The notes under the pieces: generated by a model | Database searches by the model: none | Seen by the model: the letters and a program-made list of their open reading frames with translations, nothing else | Told to the model about the DNA's origin: nothing | Translations under genes and position numbers: made by a program | Shown here: positions 6,346 to 9,819 of the stretch, piece after piece | How the letters are laid out: the number at the start of each line of letters is the position of its first letter | Numbering within the stretch: the first letter of the stretch is position 1 | Source of the DNA: CAYLYM01 sp964387645 | Lineage (GTDB): Bacteria > Calditrichota > Calditrichia > RBG-13-44-9 | DNA: 9,819 nt | Direction of reading: 5' to 3' | Assembly (NCBI GenBank): GCA_964387645.1 | Contig: CAYLYM010000134.1 | Span: 1-9,819, forward strand

Positions 6346-8382
6346 TCATTTGATCAACGGAGCAATGACCAATGATACTACTGACATTAATTTAATCAAA
6401 ATATTCAAAGAAGGTCCAGCGGTGTCTTTAAATGGATCGCCAACAGTATCGCCTACCACGGCTGCCTTATGCGATTCAGAGCCTTTTCCACCATAAGCTC
6501 CTCTTTCTATGAATTTTTTAGCGTTATCCCAGGCACCGCCTGCATTAGCCATGAAGATGGCCATTGAAACACCCGTAATAGTCAGGCCAGCTAGTAATCC
6601 GCCCAACATGTTTTTATCATAAAAACCGAAAATTACTGGTACAACCACTGCTGCAACACCAGGTATAATCATCTCTTTAATGGCAGCATGAGTACTAATG
6701 TCAACACATTTTGCATAGTCTGCTTTTGTTTTTTCTTCCATCAATCCGGGAATTTCTCGAAACTGTCGGCGTACCTCTTCGATCATGTCAAATGCAGCAT
6801 GGCCTACAGCACGAATGACAATAGAGGAGAATATAAATGGTAACATACCACCGATAAAAAGCCCTGCCATTACTCTCGGATTGGACACGTCAATACTTCG
6901 GACATCAGCTGTTTCCTGAAACGCAGTAAATAACGCCAGGGCCGTTAAAGCTGCTGACCCAATTGCAAATCCTTTCCCAATGGCTGCGGTGGTATTGCCA
7001 ACAGCATCTAACTTATCAGTGCGCGAACGTACTTCCTTTGGAAGATGTGCCATTTCAGCAATACCACCAGCATTGTCTGCAATGGGACCATAAGCATCTA
7101 CTGCCAGTTGAATCCCTGTTGTTGCTAGCATACCCAGTGCAGATATAGCTACGCCATAAAGACCTGCATTCAAATAACCATTTAATATTGCAAAAGCTAA
7201 CAAAAGTACTGGAAGACCAGTACTCATCATTCCAACTGACAAGCCTGCTATAATATTCGTTGCAGCGCCAGTTTGTGAATCTCGGGCAATTTCACTCACT
7301 GGCTTTCTGGATTCCGATGTAAAATATTCAGTAGTTATACCGATGGCGATTCCCACAGCCAATCCAGTCACCAATGCCCAAAAAACTCCGTTAGCTGAAT
7401 AGAGATTGCCGTTTAAACTAAAACTTTCAGGTAAATAATTGTGAATGAAAAAATAAGCCAGAATAGTCATGAGAATTCCTGCGCCAAAAGTTCCTTTATT
7501 CAGTGCCGCCTGGGGATTATCTTTTTCTTTTGCTCTGACAAAAAGTGTACCAATTATAGATACAATTATTCCTACTCCGGCTAAAATTAGGGGTAAAATC
7601 ACCGCATTAAAATTAATCAAAGCACCAATAATCATCGTTGCAATAATGGAACCTACATAGGATTCAAACAAATCAGCCCCCATACCTGCAACATCGCCAA
7701 CATTGTCGCCAACGTTATCGGCAATAACTGCCGGATTTCTGGGATCATCTTCTGGAATACCAGCTTCCACTTTTCCGACTAAATCTGCCCCTACATCGGC
7801 TGCCTTTGTATAAATTCCGCCACTGACTCTGGCAAAAAGGGCAATTGAACTGGCACCTAAGCTAAAACCGCTCAAAATAGGCAAAACAACATCATGAAGG
7901 GTCACTAGATCAGAACCAAATATAGAACTATAAATTAAAAAAAGTATGCTCAATCCCAGAATTCCTAAACCTACAACCCCCATTCCCATAACTGATCCAC
8001 CAGAAAACGCGATTTGGAGAGCCGAATTTAAATTCTGGCGGGCTGCATTTGTCGTACGGACATTCGAAGCAGTGGCGACCCGCATACCAATGTAACCAGC
8101 CAGACCAGAACACAAAGCACCCATAATAAAAGATACGGCAATCAACTTCAATGTTCCAGTGTTACTCAGAGCTAATATTAAAGTAACTGCCAGTACAAAG
8201 AATGCCAATACACTATATTCGCGCCTTAAAAAAGCCATGGCACCTTCCCGAATATGACCACTAATCTCCACCATAACATCGGTGCCAACATCCTGTTTAT
8301 ATATCCAGCGAGTTTTAAAAAGTGCAAATAGTAGTGCCAATATACCTGCAATTATACTAAACAAAATAAAATTATTTTGCAA
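6346..8382 (-). CDS. hppA: Membrane-bound ion-pumping pyrophosphatase, predicted K+-dependent Na+ type
   Basis: An integral membrane pump of many helices that hydrolyses cytoplasmic pyrophosphate and exports Na+ or H+. Numbering uses a 678-aa product. Substrate-site motifs are DVGADLVGKVE (196-206), DNVGDNVGD (222-230), DAYGPIADNAGG (429-440) and GDTVGDPFKDTAGPSLN (644-660). GNTTAAIGKG (462-471) has Ala where K+-independent enzymes have Lys, predicting K+ dependence. DLFESY (237-242) places the ion-gate Glu (240) as in Na+-pumping enzymes; typical H+ pumps carry it one helix turn later. Some H+ or dual Na+/H+ pumps share this layout, so the ion is a prediction. The start is a TTG at 8382 because GAGGAG lies 7 nt upstream; a TTG at 8397 overlapping pth would give 683 aa but has no ribosome site. 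It lies 11 nt after pth, implying co-transcription. Confidence 0.95.
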   Translation of the reverse strand: MQNNFILFSIIAGILALLFALFKTRWIYKQDVGTDVMVEISGHIREGAMAFLRREYSVLAFFVLAVTLILALSNTGTLKLIAVSFIMGALCSGLAGYIGMRVATASNVRTTNAARQNLNSALQIAFSGGSVMGMGVVGLGILGLSILFLIYSSIFGSDLVTLHDVVLPILSGFSLGASSIALFARVSGGIYTKAADVGADLVGKVEAGIPEDDPRNPAVIADNVGDNVGDVAGMGADLFESYVGSIIATMIIGALINFNAVILPLILAGVGIIVSIIGTLFVRAKEKDNPQAALNKGTFGAGILMTILAYFFIHNYLPESFSLNGNLYSANGVFWALVTGLAVGIAIGITTEYFTSESRKPVSEIARDSQTGAATNIIAGLSVGMMSTGLPVLLLAFAILNGYLNAGLYGVAISALGMLATTGIQLAVDAYGPIADNAGGIAEMAHLPKEVRSRTDKLDAVGNTTAAIGKGFAIGSAALTALALFTAFQETADVRSIDVSNPRVMAGLFIGGMLPFIFSSIVIRAVGHAAFDMIEEVRRQFREIPGLMEEKTKADYAKCVDISTHAAIKEMIIPGVAAVVVPVIFGFYDKNMLGGLLAGLTITGVSMAIFMANAGGAWDNAKKFIERGAYGGKGSESHKAAVVGDTVGDPFKDTAGPSLNILIKLMSVVSLVIAPLIK

Positions 8383-8389
8383 GATATAT

Positions 8390-8395
8390 CTCCTC
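8390..8395 (-). promoter_or_regulatory. Ribosome-binding site that sets the hppA start
   Basis: GAGGAG on the minus strand, with its first G inside the pth stop codon TGA (8396-8394), sits 7 nt before the TTG at 8382-8380. This favours the shorter hppA start, which also leaves a clean hydrophobic first helix (NNFILFSIIAGILALLFALF). Confidence 0.75.
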
Positions 8396-8966
8396 AATTA
8401 TTAAGCACATGCTTATTAAAGCGACTCATTGTAAAATCAATGCCATTTATGATAAATGACTCGATAGCTTCAACTGTCCATTGAAGTACAATATCTAAGT
8501 CTTCTTTTTCTGACTTGCTGAATGGTGAAAGTACGTACTTTACAGCATCAGAAAAATTATTTCCAATTCCAATTCTCAACCGTGGTATATTTTGAGTACC
8601 TAATAAATTAATGACCGATCTAAGTCCTTTCTGGCCACCATCACTACCAGAGGGTCTTATGCGAATTGTACCGAAAGGTAAATTAATGTCGTCCAGAACA
8701 ATAAGTATTTTGGATAGATCTTCAACTTTGTAATATTGAATAACCTCACGTACCGCCACACCGCTTAAATTCATAAATGTGGTGGGCTTAACCAGAACCA
8801 CAGAATTCTTTTCGAGTTTGAACGTAGATATGTAATAGGGGCCGCGTCCTTTTTTAAAAGTTAATTTTTTTTGTTTTGCAAAAAGGTCCAAGGCCAAGTA
8901 CCCTGCATTATGTCGGGTCATCTGATATTCAGGCCCGGGATTACCTAAACCAACAATAATATACAC
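8394..8966 (-). CDS. pth: Peptidyl-tRNA hydrolase
   Basis: Cleaves the ester bond of peptidyl-tRNAs released from stalled ribosomes, recycling tRNA in the cytoplasm. The 190-aa length is typical. The N-terminal signature is complete: VGLGNPGPEY (5-14) with Asn9, then TRHNAGY with the catalytic His19. Further family motifs are KPTTFMNLSG with Asn66, and LDDINLPFG (91-99) with the Asp92 that polarises the His. In the GSDGGQKGLRS segment, Lys113 stands where E. coli has Asn114 (GGHNGL), a variation I believe is found in some Pth branches. The start is GTG at 8966, the only one giving the canonical N terminus, with AGGA 8 nt upstream. A terminator hairpin lies 36 nt upstream; hppA follows closely. 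Confidence 0.96.
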   Translation of the reverse strand: MYIIVGLGNPGPEYQMTRHNAGYLALDLFAKQKKLTFKKGRGPYYISTFKLEKNSVVLVKPTTFMNLSGVAVREVIQYYKVEDLSKILIVLDDINLPFGTIRIRPSGSDGGQKGLRSVINLLGTQNIPRLRIGIGNNFSDAVKYVLSPFSKSEKEDLDIVLQWTVEAIESFIINGIDFTMSRFNKHVLNN

Positions 8967-9002
8967 TCTGAATATCCTAAAAATAATAAAAACGGAGAGA
9001 TA

Positions 9003-9038
9003 AAAAAAGAAGGACTAAAAAAATAGTCCTTCTTTTTT
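9003..9038 (-). terminator. Terminator between rplY and pth
   Basis: A perfect 15-bp inverted repeat (9003-9017 with 9024-9038; core GAAGGACTA / TAGTCCTTC flanked by A6 / T6) with a 6-nt loop, beginning 8 nt after the rplY stop. T tracts are present on both strands, so it could act in both directions. It ends only 36 nt before the pth GTG, so pth needs readthrough or a very compact promoter. Confidence 0.9.
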
Positions 9039-9046
9039 AAGTAACA

Positions 9047-9679
9047 TTATTCTTCTTTCTTAGCAGTGATAACTTCGGGTTCCTTAATTTCTTCTTCAGC
9101 GGCTTCTTCTTCAACTTCACCTTCTTTAGCAAGACGTGGTGCTTCGATTAAAAGAACGGTTTCTTCTGGGTCATCTAGGATTTTAATATTTTTAAAATGG
9201 AGATCTTTTACATGAATTGCTTCACCAACTTTTACATTGGTGACATCAACCTCTAATTTTTCAGGCAGGTCGTTCGGCAAACATTCAATTTCCAATTCAC
9301 GAATAAGATGTTCAAGGATTCCACCGGTTTTCACACCAGCGGCAGTTCCTTTTAGTATAACCGGCACAGTGACTGTAATCTTTTGGCCTTTTTTAACACC
9401 CTGAAAGTCGACGTGAAGAACATCACCCCGAACTGGATCAAATTGGACATCTTTCACAATGCATTGATATTTTTTCTTTTGTCCTTCCAACTCTAAGCTC
9501 AAAAGGCTGTGAGAATGAGACAAAACGTACTCAAAGTCCTTTCGATTTACCAATAAGTGAAAGTTCTTCTCGCCGTGGTAATAAAATTCAGCTGGCACCA
9601 AACCCTGAGCACGAAATTTTTTGGCAGCACTTTTACCCGTTAATTCTCTTTTTTTGGCTTTAACCACAATATCAGTCAT
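9047..9679 (-). CDS. rplY: Large ribosomal subunit protein bL25, CTC form
   Basis: bL25 binds 5S rRNA in the central protuberance of the 50S subunit. The 210-aa protein is the long CTC (general stress protein) form. The N-terminal 5S-binding domain (about 1-93) shows RELTGKSAAKKFRAQGLVPA near its start and ends in VRGDVLHVDF. The C-terminal domain (about 97-185) has VTVPVILKG, GVKTGGILEHLIRELEIECL and LPNDLPEKLEVDVT. The tail after about residue 186 is very rich in Glu and probably disordered. ATG 9679 has AAGGAG (9685-9690) at 5-nt spacing. In many bacteria prs precedes rplY and pth follows it; here pth follows, but tRNA-Gln lies directly upstream with no prs between. A hairpin terminator sits 25 nt before the start. 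Confidence 0.96.
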   Translation of the reverse strand: MTDIVVKAKKRELTGKSAAKKFRAQGLVPAEFYYHGEKNFHLLVNRKDFEYVLSHSHSLLSLELEGQKKKYQCIVKDVQFDPVRGDVLHVDFQGVKKGQKITVTVPVILKGTAAGVKTGGILEHLIRELEIECLPNDLPEKLEVDVTNVKVGEAIHVKDLHFKNIKILDDPEETVLLIEAPRLAKEGEVEEEAAEEEIKEPEVITAKKEE

Positions 9680-9704
9680 AACTTCTCCTTCCGGTATTCT
9701 TATT

Positions 9705-9734
9705 AAAAAAATGCAAGCAGAAATCCACTTGCAT
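9705..9734 (-). terminator. Terminator after tRNA-Gln, in the rplY leader
   Basis: On the minus strand ATGCAAG (9734-9728) pairs with CTTGCAT (9717-9711), with a 10-nt loop, and runs into seven T (9711-9705, the last stem base included). It lies 25 nt after the end of tRNA-Gln and 25 nt before the rplY ATG, so it ends the tRNA transcript and may also limit transcription into rplY. Confidence 0.85.
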
Positions 9735-9759
9735 CCCGATCTTCAATTTAAATAACAAG

Positions 9760-9819
9760 CTGGGGTGGGAGGATTCGAACCCCCGAATGCCGGGACCAAA
9801 ACCCGGTGCCTTACCGCTT
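9760..9819 (-). tRNA. tRNA-Gln(UUG), 5' part cut by window edge
   Basis: The anticodon arm is CCGGG-TTTTGGT-CCCGG, with anticodon TTG at 9799-9797 reading CAA (Gln). The T arm is GGGGG-TTCGAAT-CCTCC, the 3' acceptor strand is CACCCCA (9767-9761) and the discriminator base is G (9760), as is usual for tRNA-Gln. CCA is not encoded and must be added after transcription. About 14 nt of the 5' end (acceptor 5' strand and start of the D arm) lie beyond the window. Confidence 0.95.

Noticed and set aside
1..9819. CRISPR array, insertion sequence, prophage or integron
   Set aside because: No spaced direct repeats, transposase, integrase or long terminal inverted repeats were seen on either strand.

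Overview
This AT-rich window reads as a chromosomal segment of an uncultured or little-studied bacterium of the FCB superphylum (Bacteroidota, Ignavibacteria, Calditrichota, Marinimicrobia and similar lineages). The main clue is a remnant of a very large secreted peptidase that ends in a type IX secretion (T9SS) sorting domain with the NYPNPFN motif; the exact phylum cannot be fixed from sequence alone. The standard genetic code applies: TGG encodes Trp throughout, and TGA ends the pyrophosphatase and peptidyl-tRNA hydrolase genes.

Left part, plus strand: a near-consensus sigma70-type promoter (89-117) drives an intact MoxR-family AAA+ ATPase gene (145-1149). The DUF58 and von Willebrand partner genes that usually follow moxR are absent. 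Instead there is a 3.45-kb pseudogene (1285-4734) of a T9SS-exported M14 zinc carboxypeptidase. Its order of parts is still readable: signal peptide, propeptide, M14 catalytic domain, two carboxypeptidase regulatory-like domains, a glutamine-amidotransferase-like domain, a CARDB-like region, a jelly-roll-like region and the T9SS domain. It is broken by about five frameshifts and nine in-frame stops.

Right part, minus strand, read from right to left: the 3' part of a tRNA-Gln(UUG) gene cut by the window edge, a hairpin terminator, rplY (bL25/CTC), a second terminator, pth (peptidyl-tRNA hydrolase), hppA (membrane pyrophosphatase of predicted K+-dependent, Na+-pumping type), a 190-nt leader with hairpins, then rpsF-rpsR-rplI (bS6, bS18, bL9) closed by a strong terminator at 4891-4913. 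rplY, pth and rpsF-rpsR-rplI form a translation cluster common in bacteria; hppA is inserted between pth and rpsF.

The two halves converge at about 4735-4946. All housekeeping genes are intact, so the damage to the peptidase gene looks like biological decay rather than poor sequence. No mobile element, CRISPR array or integrase was seen. I see no convincing new multi-gene system; the points worth following are the decayed T9SS peptidase, the structured leader of the bS6 operon and the terminators lying just upstream of rplY and pth.
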